From Prevotella sp. UBA2739 (GTDB taxonomy: Bacteria; Bacteroidota; Bacteroidia; Bacteroidales; Bacteroidaceae), in the NCBI GenBank assembly GCA_002353525.1, contig DEJV01000009.1, forward strand, positions 20,639 to 65,223: a stretch of DNA of 44,585 bases, given 5' to 3'. The notes below the pieces were generated by a model, which was not told the DNA's origin, did no database searches, and saw nothing but the letters and a program-made list of their open reading frames with translations. Of this stretch, positions 25,721 to 32,867 are shown piece by piece. A program made the translations under genes and the position numbers. How positions within the stretch are numbered: position 1 is the stretch's first letter; the number at the start of each line of letters is the position of its first letter.

Positions 25721-25769
25721 AAGAAAACAGGAAGAAGCAAAGATGACCTTTACTTCTTCCTGTTTTCTT
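25721..25769. terminator. Hairpin between GH31 and rpmH, possibly bidirectional
   Basis: A perfect 17-bp inverted repeat (25721-25737 with 25753-25769; arms begin AAGAAAACAGG and end CCTGTTTTCTT) with a 15-base loop lies between two converging genes. A smaller hairpin, TTGCCACA/TGTGGCAA, precedes it at about 25696-25714. The T tracts are within the stem rather than after it, so termination strength is uncertain. Confidence 0.6.
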
Positions 25770-25800
25770 TGTCTTGCTCAATTCAAAGCGTTTCAACGGA

Positions 25801-25956
25801 TTACTTTCCGTGATGCTCGTCAGAAACCGTTAACTTCTTACGACCTTTGGCGCGACGGCTGGCCAGCACGCGGCGACCATTCTTTGTGGCCATTCTCTCA
25901 CGGAAGCCGTGCTTGTTCACGCGACGGCGATTGTGTGGCTGAAATGTTCTTTTCAT
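25801..25956 (-). CDS. rpmH: 50S ribosomal protein bL34
   Basis: A 51-codon gene below common length cut-offs. The product begins MKRTFQPHNRRRVNKHGFRE and continues RMATKNGRRVLASRRAKGRK, an almost canonical bL34. It is highly basic, as expected for a protein buried in 23S rRNA of the large subunit. It is divergent from efp, a neighbourhood I recall from Bacteroidetes, rather than beside rnpA and dnaA as in many other bacteria. Its own consensus promoter lies at 26040-26010. Confidence 0.96.
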   Translation of the reverse strand: MKRTFQPHNRRRVNKHGFRERMATKNGRRVLASRRAKGRKKLTVSDEHHGK

Positions 25957-26009
25957 TGCTTTATACTTATTTTATTATTATTATTCTATGCAATTTTACC
26001 AAATCGGGT

Positions 26010-26040
26010 TGCAAAAGTACTGATAATTTTCGAAATAACA
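26010..26040 (-). promoter_or_regulatory. rpmH promoter
   Basis: On the minus strand TTTG (26040-26037), 19 bases, TACTTTTG (26017-26010): an exact match to the Bacteroidota consensus, about 55 bases before the rpmH start. Confidence 0.75.
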
Positions 26041-26149
26041 AAGAATTATGCGAATTTTACGCTAACTTTTTATGTTTTTTTCTAGTTTTCGCATCGCAAC
26101 GAGCACTTTTGCATCCACTTTTGCCCGAAAAAAGCAACATTAGTGTTCC

Positions 26150-26188
26150 GTTTTCCTTTTGCTTTTTGCTCGCTTATTCGTACCTTTG
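26150..26188 (+). promoter_or_regulatory. efp promoter, distal copy of a 39-bp direct repeat
   Basis: The segment contains TTTG (26158-26161), 19 bases and TACCTTTG (26181-26188), a complete consensus promoter. The whole 39 bp recur exactly at 26235. Confidence 0.75.
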
Positions 26189-26234
26189 ACCAGCGTCGAA
26201 AGTACTTTCGCTCGAAAATGCAAAAGAAAAACAC

Positions 26235-26273
26235 GTTTTCCTTTTGCTTTTTGCTCGCTTATTCGTACCTTTG
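26235..26273 (+). promoter_or_regulatory. efp promoter, proximal copy of the 39-bp direct repeat
   Basis: An exact second copy, 85 bases downstream, with TTTG (26243-26246) and TACCTTTG (26266-26273). Transcription from here would leave a leader of about 45 bases to the efp ATG. Confidence 0.8.
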
Positions 26274-26326
26274 CAGCGCAAAAACGAATTTTTCTCGAAT
26301 AATAAATACAAATCAAGATAAATTAT

Positions 26327-26893
26327 ATGATTAATTCACAAGACATTAAGAAAGGAACCGCCATTCGTATGGACGGTGGTATTTGGGTTTGCATCGACTT
26401 TCAGCACAGAAAGCCAGGTAAGGGTAACACCATCATGAACATCAAGGTGAAGAACGTTTCCGACGGTCGCGTGCTGGAGCGTCGCTACAACATCGGTGAG
26501 AAACTCGAGGACGTAGTCATCGAGCATCGTCCCTATCAGTATCTCTACGAAGACTCTACGGGTCGTATCTTCATGAACCAGGAGACTTTCGAGCAGATTC
26601 CTATCGCTAACGACCTCGTTATCGGTCATGAGTACATGAAAGAGGGCGACATCGTGGAAGTGGTTGCCGACAGCACCGACGGCACGATTCTCTATGCTGA
26701 GATGCCTGTGAAGACCAACCTGCGCGTCACTCACTCTGAGCCCGGCATCAAAGGCGACACCGCTACCAACGCTACCAAGCCTGCCACACTGGAGACTGGC
26801 GTAGAGGTTCGTGTGCCTTTATTCATCAACGAGGGCGACCTCATTCAGGTTGACACCCGCGACGGTTCATACCTCAACCGCGTGAAGGAGTAA
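26327..26893 (+). CDS. efp: Translation elongation factor P
   Basis: 188 residues, the standard EF-P length, with three β-barrel domains: KOW-like (1-65), OB (66-130) and C-terminal OB (131-188, ending GDLIQVDTRDGSYLNRV). The loop HRKPGKGNTIMN carries K32 at the place of the modified lysine of E. coli EF-P; whether it is modified here cannot be told. EF-P relieves ribosome stalling at polyproline stretches. It is driven by two tandem identical promoters and ends at a strong terminator. Confidence 0.97.
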   Translation: MINSQDIKKGTAIRMDGGIWVCIDFQHRKPGKGNTIMNIKVKNVSDGRVLERRYNIGEKLEDVVIEHRPYQYLYEDSTGRIFMNQETFEQIPIANDLVIGHEYMKEGDIVEVVADSTDGTILYAEMPVKTNLRVTHSEPGIKGDTATNATKPATLETGVEVRVPLFINEGDLIQVDTRDGSYLNRVKE

Positions 26894-26944
26894 GATGCCG
26901 TATAGGTAATTATAGCGAAGGGAATAACCTGCAATACGAACAAG

Positions 26945-26975
26945 GAGCTGACAGCCAACTGTCGGCTCTTTTTTT
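26945..26975 (+). terminator. efp terminator
   Basis: GAGCTGACAG and CTGTCGGCTC form a 10-bp stem with one T-G pair and a CCAA loop, followed directly by seven T. Confidence 0.85.
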
Positions 26976-27149
26976 GTATGATATCTTGTCAGACTGCCAA
27001 CTACACCCATTGTTTCTACTGACGAGCAAAGGCTTATCATGCGTAAAGCAGTCCTTAGGGTGATGGAGGAATCGTATCAGGTGAATGTTCTATGCGATAA
27101 TCGTGTAAAGTGTTAAATATCAAACATATTCAAAAAACAGGTATAAGTC

Positions 27150-27180
27150 TTGCATGGTATTGCTATTTTTTGTATATTTG
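27150..27180 (+). promoter_or_regulatory. Promoter of the small lipoprotein gene
   Basis: TATATTTG (27173-27180) is a consensus -7 box. TTGC (27150-27153) stands 19 bases upstream as a weak -33. The ATG is at 27209, so a longer frame from 27110 would begin before transcription starts. Confidence 0.6.
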
Positions 27181-27208
27181 CGACAGAACCAGAAATAAAA
27201 GCACGACA

Positions 27209-27634
27209 ATGAAAACTAAAACAAAATTCGCAATCATTTCGATTTGCCTGCTCCTGCTGATGATAGGATTTGTGGGGTGCAGTAATGATGAGGATGATAA
27301 GAATTCACTACTTTTAGGGAAATGGATAGAATATGACCAAGTAGAGAAATCTCCAAAGCTTCTTGGAATTTCATACACTTTTAAGAATAATGGTATTCTG
27401 GAAATCACCGGCAACCCTGGCACTTACAGTGAATCTCGTAGCTATAATTATAGCTTATCTGCTCATTCCACGTCCTCGTCAACATATTTAGAGAAAGGTG
27501 TTTTGGATATAAAAGATTTAAGTAAATTTACTTATTCATATTCTATCTGGAAAGAAAACGATAACACTATTCTTGGATTATCAACTAATAACCCTGCAGC
27601 TTTCAATATGTGTTTGTTTATAAAAAACAAATAA
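27209..27634 (+). CDS. Small hypothetical lipoprotein
   Basis: 141 residues with an N-terminal signal and lipobox (CLLLLMIGFVGC) followed by the acidic SNDEDDKN. The mature part is β-rich, with LLLGKWIEYDQ, YTFKNNGILEIT and WKENDNTILGLS, reminiscent of lipocalin-like Bacteroidetes lipoproteins, in which an LxGKW motif opens the barrel. That resemblance is by eye only. The gene is clearly more AT-rich than its neighbours and stands alone with its own promoter, which may indicate recent arrival. Confidence 0.75.
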   Translation: MKTKTKFAIISICLLLLMIGFVGCSNDEDDKNSLLLGKWIEYDQVEKSPKLLGISYTFKNNGILEITGNPGTYSESRSYNYSLSAHSTSSSTYLEKGVLDIKDLSKFTYSYSIWKENDNTILGLSTNNPAAFNMCLFIKNK

Positions 27635-28040
27635 TGATGAAAAAAAGGATTATTCTGCTCATGTTTCGGGAGTCACAAAGTAACGGCAAGGCAAAAGCAT
27701 GATTATAGAAAGAAGGCTATTGCCACTGCGCTAGCGTGCTGAGATTCCAATCCATCTTTAGAGAAACTTCAATCACTCTATTATTGCTTTGAAAAATGGG
27801 GGGAAAAGGCTATATTTCTCATTTGTTAGCAAATTACACTTCAATTTGTTAACAAATTACACCTCAATTTATTAACAAATTAGACATCAATTTCTTAACA
27901 AATCGCACCTTAATTTCTTAAGAAATCGCAACCTAATTTCTTAAGAAATCGCAACCTAATTTGTTAGCTACTCAAATTTGGGGTGTTTTTCGACCGCAAT
28001 TCCCATTTATTTATACCATTCACCATACACGGGCAGAAGG
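27635..28040. other. Intergenic region with 23-bp tandem array
   Basis: 406 bases without a convincing gene. A 22-codon frame beginning MMKKRIILLMF directly after the lipoprotein lacks support. The main feature is the six-unit palindromic array at 27821-27968. The rest, up to the 3' end of radC, shows nothing that I recognise. Confidence 0.7.
27821..27968. repeat. Six tandem 23-bp palindromic units
   Basis: Units start at 27826, 27849, 27872, 27895, 27918 and 27941, exactly 23 bp apart. Each junction forms a palindrome, from AATTTGTTAACAAATT through mismatched forms (TTTATTAACAAA, TTTCTTAACAAA) to TTTCTTAAGAAA. The first and last junctions read TTTGTTAGC. Between palindromes lies a spacer of about 8 bases (TACACCTC-like). 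Units are contiguous, so this is not a CRISPR array. Confidence 0.92.
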
Positions 28041-28760
28041 CTACAACCGACCCTGCTCGTGATAGGAATAATAGGCACCATCGGCCACAATGACATGATC
28101 CATGAAGTGGATGCGCATAAGCTCGCAGGCCTTGCGCACACGCTCGGTGAGCTGGTCATCCATTTTGCTGGGACGGATGCTGTTGCTGGGATGGTTGTGG
28201 CAGAGAGCCAGCACGGTGGTGTTGCAAAGCACAGCCTCACGGATGATAATACGCACGTCGACAGCGGTCTCGGTGATGCCTCCATGCGAGATGCGCACAG
28301 CCTTGATGAGCTTGAAGTTCTGATTCATCATCAACGCCCACGCCTCCTCCACATCTAAATCTTGCATTTTGGGATGCATAAAGTTGTAGACGGCCGTGGC
28401 CGAACCAAGGTCTTGGCGCTCGGCAGCCTTCTCCTGTTGGCGTCGCTTACCCAGTTCGCAGGCAGCAAGAATGGTGATGGCCTTAGCCTCCCCCACTCCA
28501 TTATATGCCATGAGTTCGTGAATGGAACATTTGCCCAGTGTGTTCAGGTTGTTATCGCAGTCGTTCAGCACGTGTTGCATCAGGCTCACAGCACTTTCCT
28601 TGGTAGAGCCTGAACCGATCAAGATAGCCAGCAACTCAGCATTCGACAATGCCTCAGCACCCAGCCTCATGAGTTTCTCGCGCGGTCGGTCCTCCTCAGC
28701 CCAATGATTGATAGACAATTTCTGTGAAGAGTTTCCTTTTTTCATAGTTTCCCTATTCAC
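28041..28760 (-). CDS. radC: RadC-family JAB-domain protein
   Basis: A 239-residue protein. The N-terminal helix-hairpin-helix region (ELLAILIGSGSTKESAVSL ... YNGVGEAKAITILAACELGK) is followed by a JAB/MPN+ metalloprotease-like domain with LCHNHPSNSIRPSKMDD. The zinc-binding HxHxnD pattern is complete, but the usual Gly after HNHPS is Asn. RadC was named as a repair protein, yet its biochemical role remains unclear. The start is two bases from the glycosyltransferase stop codon, or 17 if MKKGNSSQ (28745) is used, so the two genes are probably co-transcribed. Confidence 0.9.
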   Translation of the reverse strand: MNRETMKKGNSSQKLSINHWAEEDRPREKLMRLGAEALSNAELLAILIGSGSTKESAVSLMQHVLNDCDNNLNTLGKCSIHELMAYNGVGEAKAITILAACELGKRRQQEKAAERQDLGSATAVYNFMHPKMQDLDVEEAWALMMNQNFKLIKAVRISHGGITETAVDVRIIIREAVLCNTTVLALCHNHPSNSIRPSKMDDQLTERVRKACELMRIHFMDHVIVADGAYYSYHEQGRL

Positions 28761-28762
28761 TC

Positions 28763-29806
28763 TTAACTGTAAAAATTCTTTTCGAATGCGGTGAACTCAT
28801 CCTGCTTTCTCACGCAGCGTTTCCACCACGACTCGATGAAGCCGAAACCGTAGCCCATCAGCTGGACGAAAGCGGCAGGAACAGAGAGCAGACCCACCTT
28901 CAGACTTTTGTTGCGGATGCTGGAATCAAGGAAAATGACAAGACTATAGAACAATATGGGCAGCCAGGGCAGCGCGCACACCCAGTACCACGACCGCCAG
29001 TTGGGCGCGTCGTAGTGCATCATGGCACGACCGAAAGCCGAGATAAGCACCAATGCGATGACGCCAACGGTAAACACCATGGGCAGCAGGTGCACCAGTT
29101 TCAGTGTGCCGGGATGGCGCTTTTCGAGATTGATGCGCGCTATACCACTATTATATACCTGCCGGAAGAACTTGCGGAAGTCGGTGCGCCGTTTGTGCCA
29201 CACCCAAGCATCGGGGAAGAGCCGTGGCTGATAGCCGGCCTCCACAATGCGATAAGAGAAGTCGATGTCCTCGCCGAAGCGCATCTTCGAGAAGCCGCCC
29301 AGCTGCTGATACACCTCGCGGCGGATGCCCATATTGAACGAACGGGGATAGAACTTGTCGAGTTTCTTCTTTCCGCCACGAATGCCGCCTGTAGTGAAAA
29401 AACTGGTCATGGAGTAAGAGATGGCTTTCTGCACATCGGTGAACGACGGATGGGCGGCATCCGGACCACCAAAAGCATCGGCAGGCTGGCGCTGCAACTC
29501 GTCGTCGACAGCCTTCAGATAGCCCGTGGGCAGCACCACATCACTATCGAGCACCAGCAGATAGTCGCCCTTTGCGCGCTCGGCGCCGTAGTTGCGGCTC
29601 TGTCCGGGACCGCTGTTGGGTTTCATAAAATACTTCACGTCCAGTTTGTCGGTATACCTCTCCACCACACTCTTACAGTCTTTTTGCGATCCGTCTTCCA
29701 CAATGATGACCTCAAAGTCGGCAAGCGTCTGCTCGCAAAGACTCTGCAACAGTTCGTCCACTTCGTCGGGACGGTTATATACGGGAACTATAATTGAGTA
29801 TTTCAT
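28763..29806 (-). CDS. Family 2 glycosyltransferase with C-terminal membrane helices
   Basis: 347 residues from MKYSIIVPVYNRPDE. This start is chosen because the -7 box at 29834-29827 lies inside the longer frame to 29857. GT-A signatures are IIVPVYNRPDEVDELLQSL, EDGS, the metal-binding LVLDSDVV (DxD) and GEDIDFSYRIVEAGYQPRL, close to the ED and Q/RxxRW-like region of processive and envelope GT2 enzymes. Two or three hydrophobic segments near residues 245-330 suggest inner-membrane attachment. Donor and acceptor cannot be assigned; a cell-envelope glycan is likely. Confidence 0.88.
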   Translation of the reverse strand: MKYSIIVPVYNRPDEVDELLQSLCEQTLADFEVIIVEDGSQKDCKSVVERYTDKLDVKYFMKPNSGPGQSRNYGAERAKGDYLLVLDSDVVLPTGYLKAVDDELQRQPADAFGGPDAAHPSFTDVQKAISYSMTSFFTTGGIRGGKKKLDKFYPRSFNMGIRREVYQQLGGFSKMRFGEDIDFSYRIVEAGYQPRLFPDAWVWHKRRTDFRKFFRQVYNSGIARINLEKRHPGTLKLVHLLPMVFTVGVIALVLISAFGRAMMHYDAPNWRSWYWVCALPWLPILFYSLVIFLDSSIRNKSLKVGLLSVPAAFVQLMGYGFGFIESWWKRCVRKQDEFTAFEKNFYS

Positions 29807-29826
29807 AGATGATGCGTTTGCTCCCA

Positions 29827-29884
29827 CAAAGGTACGGAAATATTTCGAAATTATCACCTTTTTGGAAATTATTTATTATCTTTG
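29827..29884. promoter_or_regulatory. Divergent -7 boxes of the GT2 and Fe-S factor genes
   Basis: TACCTTTG on the minus strand (29834-29827) precedes the glycosyltransferase, and TATCTTTG on the plus strand (29877-29884) precedes the MIP18-type gene. Neither has a strong -33 TTTG at the standard distance. Confidence 0.5.
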
Positions 29885-29915
29885 CACATAAAAACAAGCA
29901 ATCATCATAAGCAAA

Positions 29916-30236
29916 ATGACGCCAGAAGAAAAAACAAAAATTGAAGAACGAATCGTGGATGTGCTGAAAACCGTCTACGACCCCGAGATTCCCGTTGACA
30001 TTTGGAATCTCGGCATGATATACAAAATAGACGTGAAGGACGACGCCTCTGTGGATGTCGACATGACGTTCACGGCTCCCTCTTGTCCTGCAGCCGACTT
30101 CATCCTTGAAGATGTCCGCACGAAAATCGAAAGTGTCGATGGTGTCAAGTCGGTAGTTGTCAACCTCGTTTTTGAGCCCATCTGGGATCAAAGCATGATG
30201 TCTGAAGAAGCCCGCGTAGAGTTAGGATTTGACTAG
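29916..30236 (+). CDS. MIP18/SufT-type iron-sulfur cluster assembly factor (DUF59)
   Basis: A 106-residue one-domain protein. DUF59 signatures are IVDVLKTVYDPEIPVDIWNL followed by GMIY, and MTFTAPSCPAADFI with the conserved cysteine. The fold is small α/β. Bacterial members such as SufT help cluster maturation or repair in the cytoplasm. Upstream is its own promoter; downstream a heptamer array begins at the very next base after its stop codon and leads into the four-helix-bundle gene. Confidence 0.88.
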   Translation: MTPEEKTKIEERIVDVLKTVYDPEIPVDIWNLGMIYKIDVKDDASVDVDMTFTAPSCPAADFILEDVRTKIESVDGVKSVVVNLVFEPIWDQSMMSEEARVELGFD

Positions 30237-30266
30237 GTGACAAGTGAAAAGTGAAAAGTCACAAGT
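30237..30266 (+). repeat. Left inverted heptamer array of the four-helix-bundle cassette
   Basis: Four 7-bp units (GTGACAA, GTGAAAA, GTGAAAA, GTCACAA) plus GT begin directly after the stop codon of the Fe-S factor gene. The 30 bases are complementary to 30680-30709 at 27 of 30 positions. GTATGATTAG follows, a motif shared with the array at 31479. Confidence 0.9.
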
Positions 30267-30288
30267 ATGATTAGACTTTACTGTTGGT

Positions 30289-30663
30289 ATGACAATGACA
30301 GGAAGAAGCTATTTTTTGCAAGATAAAGCTGAGGCTTTTGCAGGAAGAATCATCAAGATGTACCAGCATCTCACCGCTGCGAGAAACGAATATGTGATGT
30401 CGAAGCAGGTCTTGCGTAGTGGGACAAGCATTGGAGCTAACATTGCAGAAAGCAAAAATGCACAAAGTTCTTTGGACTATATCAACAAACTTAATATTGC
30501 CCTAAAAGAAGCAGATGAAACAACCTACTGGATCAAAAACATATACAAAGGAGGATATATCAATGAAAAAGAATACATATCTATTTATCATGATGCTGAG
30601 GAACTCGGCAAACTTCTTGTCAGTGCCATCAAGAAAGTTAAACAACGCATGGGTCGACTCTAA
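30289..30663 (+). CDS. Four-helix-bundle protein, 23S rRNA intervening-sequence (S23) family
   Basis: A 124-residue all-helical protein. Family marks are KAEAFAGRIIKMYQHL, VLRSGTSIGANIAESKNAQS and IALKEADETTYWIKNI. Founding members of this family are encoded inside stem-forming intervening sequences of 23S rRNA genes; others stand alone in Bacteroidetes. The fold is also that of the Avd accessory protein of diversity-generating retroelements, but no reverse transcriptase is near. The gene is AT-rich against GC-richer neighbours, sits between an Fe-S factor and lpxH, and is enclosed by 30-bp inverted heptamer arrays. Its molecular function is unknown. The start could also be the ATG at 30295. 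Confidence 0.88.
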   Translation: MTMTGRSYFLQDKAEAFAGRIIKMYQHLTAARNEYVMSKQVLRSGTSIGANIAESKNAQSSLDYINKLNIALKEADETTYWIKNIYKGGYINEKEYISIYHDAEELGKLLVSAIKKVKQRMGRL

Positions 30664-30678
30664 CAATAAAGATATTCA

Positions 30679-30713
30679 CACTTGTCACTTATCACTTATC
30701 ACTTGTCACTTAT
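30679..30713 (-). repeat. Right inverted heptamer array, running into the lpxH start codon
   Basis: Five 7-bp units (CACTTGT, CACTTAT, CACTTAT, CACTTGT, CACTTAT), the last of which supplies AT of the lpxH ATG (30712). In inverse orientation they match the array at 30237. Confidence 0.9.
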
Positions 30714-31476
30714 GAAGAGTGTTTACTTTCTATCCGATGCTCACCTTGGCTCATTAGCCATCGAGCATGGGCGGATGCAGGAACGCCGCCTGGTAAGATT
30801 TCTCGACAGCATCAAGCATAAGGCTGCGGCCGTCTATTTGCTAGGCGACATGTTCGATTTCTGGAATGAGTACCGCTATGTGGTGCCCAAGGGATTCACG
30901 CGCTTCCTTGGCAAGATTTCCGAACTGACAGACATGGGCGTGGAGGTGCACTACTTCACTGGCAACCACGACCTGTGGACATACGGTTATCTGGAGCAGG
31001 AGTGCGGTGTCATTCTGCACCGGCAGCCCGCCACCGTCGAGATATACGACAAGATCTTCTATCTGGCACACGGCGACGGACTTGGCGACCCCGACGTGAA
31101 GTTCAAACTGTTGCGCCGTATGTTCCACAACCGTACCTGCCAGCGGCTGCTCAACAGCCTGCACCCACGATGGGGCATCAGTCTGGGACTCAACTGGGCC
31201 CGCCATAGCTACCAGACCCACAAGCAGCGCAATGAGGCCGTCTATCTGGGCGAGGACAAGGAGCATCTGGTGCTCTACACCAAAGAGTATATGAAGACGC
31301 ATGCCGACATCGACTTCTTCATCTACGGCCACCGCCATATCGAGCTCGACCTGATGCTCTCTCACAAGAGCCGCATGATTATCTTAGGCGACTGGATCAG
31401 CCAGTTCACCTACGTTGTATTCGACGGCGAGCACCTCTTCCTGTCGGAATACGTAGAAGGAGAAAGCCAAATGTAA
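30712..31476 (+). CDS. lpxH: UDP-2,3-diacylglucosamine diphosphatase-type metallophosphoesterase
   Basis: 254 residues; the ATG at 30712 gives MKSVYFLSDAHLGS, whereas the longer frame from 30682 only translates the repeat. Calcineurin-like metal motifs are in order: SDAHLG, GDMFDFW, GNHDLW, AHGDGLG and GHRH. FDFWNEYR and the overall plan fit LpxH, which removes UMP from UDP-2,3-diacylglucosamine to form lipid X in lipid A synthesis at the inner membrane. A related phosphodiesterase cannot be excluded. It ends at a second heptamer-based inverted structure before ackA. Confidence 0.85.
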   Translation: MKSVYFLSDAHLGSLAIEHGRMQERRLVRFLDSIKHKAAAVYLLGDMFDFWNEYRYVVPKGFTRFLGKISELTDMGVEVHYFTGNHDLWTYGYLEQECGVILHRQPATVEIYDKIFYLAHGDGLGDPDVKFKLLRRMFHNRTCQRLLNSLHPRWGISLGLNWARHSYQTHKQRNEAVYLGEDKEHLVLYTKEYMKTHADIDFFIYGHRHIELDLMLSHKSRMIILGDWISQFTYVVFDGEHLFLSEYVEGESQM

Positions 31477-31478
31477 TC

Positions 31479-31612
31479 AAGTGAGAAGGGAGAAGTGACA
31501 AGTTTCAAGTTTAGAAAAGTGAGAAGTGACAAGTTTGATTAGCTTTCTGGCTGGAGATACAACCTTAAGACTAATCACACTTGTCACTTCTCACTTTTCA
31601 CTTGTCACTTAG
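31479..31612. repeat. Compact inverted heptamer element between lpxH and ackA
   Basis: Left half: AAGTGAG/AAGTGAC/AAGTTTG-type heptamers (31479-31537). Right half: CACTTGT/CACTTCT/CACTTTT-type heptamers (31578-31612). The inner arms 31515-31542 and 31571-31598 are complementary at 27 of 28 positions with a 28-base loop, ending in GATTAG/CTAATC. The same motifs edge the four-helix-bundle cassette, but here no gene is inside. The hairpin is well placed to end transcription of both converging genes. Confidence 0.9.
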
Positions 31613-31642
31613 CTAAGCTCGTCACTTAACTAAGTCACTTAA

Positions 31643-32833
31643 TTAGAGCAGGTTCATGGTGTCGGTGGCAATCATCAACTCCTCGTCGGTGGGGATGACG
31701 CATACCGTTACCTTTGAGTCATCGGCAGAGATGACAGCCTCCTGGCCGCGCACATTGTTTTTCTCAGCATCGAACTTCACACCGAGATAGCCCAGACCCT
31801 TGCAGACTTCCTCGCGCATGCCAACCTGGTTCTCACCAACACCGGCAGTGAACACGATGATGTCAACACCGTCCATGGCAGCAGCATAGGCTCCGATGTA
31901 TTTCTTGATGCGATAGAAATACATGTCAAGTGCGAGCTGAGCACGCTCATTGCCCTCGTTGGCAGCATTCTCTACGTCGCGCATGTCGCTCATGCCGTCG
32001 GTAATACCGGCCACACCACTCTTCTTGTTCAAGAGGTTCGACATGCCGTCGGCATCCAAGCCCAGTTTCTTCTGAATGAAGGTGATGGCACCGCCGTCGA
32101 TATCACCGCTGCGGGTACCCATCATCAGGCCCTCCAACGGAGTGAGACCCATTGAGGTGTCGATGCACTTGCCGTTCAGCACGGCAGCAATCGAACCGCC
32201 ATTACCCACGTGGCAGGTGATGACCTTCTTCTCCTCGGCCTTCACACCCAGGAAGTCGCATACGCGCTGAGCCACATAACGGTGGCTGGTGCCGTGGAAT
32301 CCATAGCGGCGAACACCGTATTTCTCGTAAAGCTCGTAAGGAACGGCATACATATAAGCCTTGGCTGGCATCGTCTGATGGAAGGCTGTGTCGAACACAC
32401 CCACCTGTGGCAGACCGGGCATCAGCTCGCTCACGGCGCGTACACCCTTCAGGTTAGCGGGGTTGTGAAGCGGAGCCAGGTCGGAGCACTCTTCAAACAC
32501 GCGCAGCACCTCGTCGTTGAGCACCACGCTCTTGTTGAATTTCTCGCCGCCATGCACCATGCGATGCCCCACGGCATCAATCTCGTCGAGGCTCTTGATG
32601 ACACCAATCTCGGGGTCGGTAAGCAGAGAGAAGATGAACTTCACGCCCTCGGTATGCTCGGGAATGTCGTGCATAATCTGTTTCTTCTCGCCATTGGCCA
32701 GTTTCACTTTCACGAAAGCGCCGTCCAAGCCTACGCGCTCGGCACCGCCACTGGTCATCACACTCTTGTCGTCCATATTGTACAGTGCGTACTTAATCGA
32801 AGACGAACCGCAATTCAAAACTAATATCTTCAT
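31643..32833 (-). CDS. ackA: Acetate kinase
   Basis: 396 residues, standard length. LVLNCGSSSIKYALY at the N-terminus, GGEKFNKSVV, FHGTSHRYVAQRVC and the adenosine-binding GVGENQ region identify the ASKHA-fold kinase, which makes ATP and acetate from acetyl phosphate in the cytoplasm. It lies 34 bases downstream of pta on the same strand, forming the usual acetate-producing pair. Its 3' end abuts the inverted heptamer element. Confidence 0.97.
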   Translation of the reverse strand: MKILVLNCGSSSIKYALYNMDDKSVMTSGGAERVGLDGAFVKVKLANGEKKQIMHDIPEHTEGVKFIFSLLTDPEIGVIKSLDEIDAVGHRMVHGGEKFNKSVVLNDEVLRVFEECSDLAPLHNPANLKGVRAVSELMPGLPQVGVFDTAFHQTMPAKAYMYAVPYELYEKYGVRRYGFHGTSHRYVAQRVCDFLGVKAEEKKVITCHVGNGGSIAAVLNGKCIDTSMGLTPLEGLMMGTRSGDIDGGAITFIQKKLGLDADGMSNLLNKKSGVAGITDGMSDMRDVENAANEGNERAQLALDMYFYRIKKYIGAYAAAMDGVDIIVFTAGVGENQVGMREEVCKGLGYLGVKFDAEKNNVRGQEAVISADDSKVTVCVIPTDEELMIATDTMNLL

Positions 32834-32867
32834 TGTCTAAAAAAGAATTGTTGTTTCCTTTATAATA

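Larger units (their letters stand above)
25957..26326. other. Divergent rpmH-efp intergenic region
   Basis: 370 bases with no further gene. They contain the rpmH promoter, an AT-rich centre, a 39-bp direct repeat carrying two efp promoters, and the 14-bp palindrome CGAAAGTACTTTCG (26197-26210) between the two copies, which could be an operator. Confidence 0.7.
26894..27208. other. Intergenic region between efp and a small lipoprotein gene
   Basis: It holds the efp terminator and the promoter of the next gene. Between them a short frame (27039-27116, beginning MRKAVLRVMEESYQVNVLC) looks protein-like and continues upstream as STDEQRLI without a start. It may be a scrap of a lost gene. I cannot identify it. 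Confidence 0.5.

Noticed and set aside
27821..27968. CRISPR array
   Set aside because: Units are contiguous 23-mers with drifting sequence, without the repeat-spacer alternation of about 30 plus 30-40 bp, and no cas gene is present.
30289..30663. Diversity-generating retroelement based on an Avd-like protein
   Set aside because: No reverse transcriptase, template repeat or variable repeat was found nearby. The four-helix-bundle fold alone is not enough.
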